Positions 63,748-64,000 of a stretch of DNA of 64,000 nt are shown here, piece after piece. How positions within the stretch are numbered: the stretch's first letter is position 1; each line of letters begins with the position of its first letter. The stretch spans positions 186,001 through 250,000 of the forward strand of contig JASEFU010000003.1 of NCBI GenBank assembly GCA_030018455.1, read 5' to 3'. The notes below the pieces were generated by a model. It searched no databases. It was not told the origin of the DNA and was given only the letters and a program-made list of their open reading frames with translations. This DNA comes from Dehalococcoidia bacterium (GTDB taxonomy: Bacteria > Chloroflexota > Dehalococcoidia > DSTF01 > JALHUB01). A program made the position numbers and the translations under genes.

Positions 63748-64000
63748 TCAGTCTTCCAGTAGGATACTGTCTTCGACAACGCGTCCCTCTTCGATGTGGA
63801 ACGCGCGGATTACGGGCGATGCCGGGTCGGCGAGGGAGACGATCAGGTAACAGACGTCGGGCCAGAGGGGCGCCGCGCCGTCGGGGCCGCGCCACTGCGC
63901 AAGCTCAATGTCGGTCCGTGAGGGGTAGGCCTCGCTGCCGGGGTGCGAGTGGTAGATGGCGAGGAATTGCCATCCCTTCGACTCCACGTCCGTGTAGATG
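63748..64000 (-). CDS. JAMM/MPN-domain peptidase, partial
   Basis: 84 residues inside the window, the 5' part lies beyond the right edge. The JAMM metal motif is visible: HSHPGSEAYPSRTD (His-x-His with Asp). Bacterial JAMM proteins remove sulfur-carrier or ubiquitin-like tails or are phage-tail peptidases. Upstream gene of the c-di-GMP protein; distance 95 bases. Confidence 0.85.
   Translation of the reverse strand, partial: IYTDVESKGWQFLAIYHSHPGSEAYPSRTDIELAQWRGPDGAAPLWPDVCYLIVSLADPASPVIRAFHIEEGRVVEDSILLED

Overview
The window is GC-rich bacterial chromosome with dense, mostly operonic gene packing, many GTG/TTG starts, many lipoprotein signal peptides and an LPxTG-type surface protein. Split glycine decarboxylase, an EtfAB-linked membrane Fe-S oxidoreductase, class III CoA-transferase expansions and a SpeD/deoxyhypusine-synthase-like polyamine operon together suggest a Chloroflexota (Dehalococcoidia-like) bacterium. 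That assignment is an inference; no rRNA or marker phylogeny is available here.

Left end (1-8.3 kb, minus strand): a branched-chain amino-acid operon, ilvB-ilvN-ilvC-leuA-leuC-leuD. It is interrupted by an IS200-like/RAYT element with hairpin ends, a damaged gene next to it, and an AbrB/PIN toxin-antitoxin pair with its own promoter. 8.8-14.2 kb: M16 peptidase, secreted HExxH protein, lipoprotein, then a polyamine operon (speD, deoxyhypusine-synthase-like gene, speB) behind a good promoter with a structured leader.

14.3-20.8 kb (minus): an origin-type cluster rpmH-rnpA-yidD-(PQQ lipoprotein)-yidC-jag-pfkB-parA-parB-dinB. It starts from a near-consensus promoter and has a parS-like site inside the PQQ lipoprotein gene; dnaA is not adjacent. 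20.8-26.2 kb: lytic transglycosylase, an unknown gene with alr, a small membrane protein and an acidic-tailed protein.

26.4-45 kb: a catabolic region. EtfA, EtfB and a membrane Fe-S oxidoreductase can pass electrons from acyl-CoA oxidation to quinone. Next come acyl-CoA synthetase, two enoyl-CoA hydratases around two small paralogous proteins of unknown function, two adjacent pairs of CaiB/BaiF CoA-transferases, three SDRs, an alpha/beta hydrolase, a methyltransferase and a LarA-like racemase. Together they look like CoA-activated degradation of an organic acid, substrate unknown. The third and fourth CoA-transferases lack different, complementary parts of the fold.

45-48.3 kb: secreted/lipoproteins. 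48.7-54.1 kb (minus): glycine cleavage operon (MBL hydrolase, gcvT, gcvH, gcvPA, gcvPB). 54.2-59.9 kb (plus): ilvE, a membrane protein, M23 lipoprotein (apparent CTG start), lgt, EamA transporter, patatin. 59.9-64 kb (minus): a GAF5-GGDEF-HD-GYP cyclic-di-GMP protein and a partial JAMM peptidase. Three copies of a roughly 100-bp hairpin-rich interspersed repeat lie at 37.0, 51.9 and 56.2 kb. No tRNA, rRNA or CRISPR was seen.
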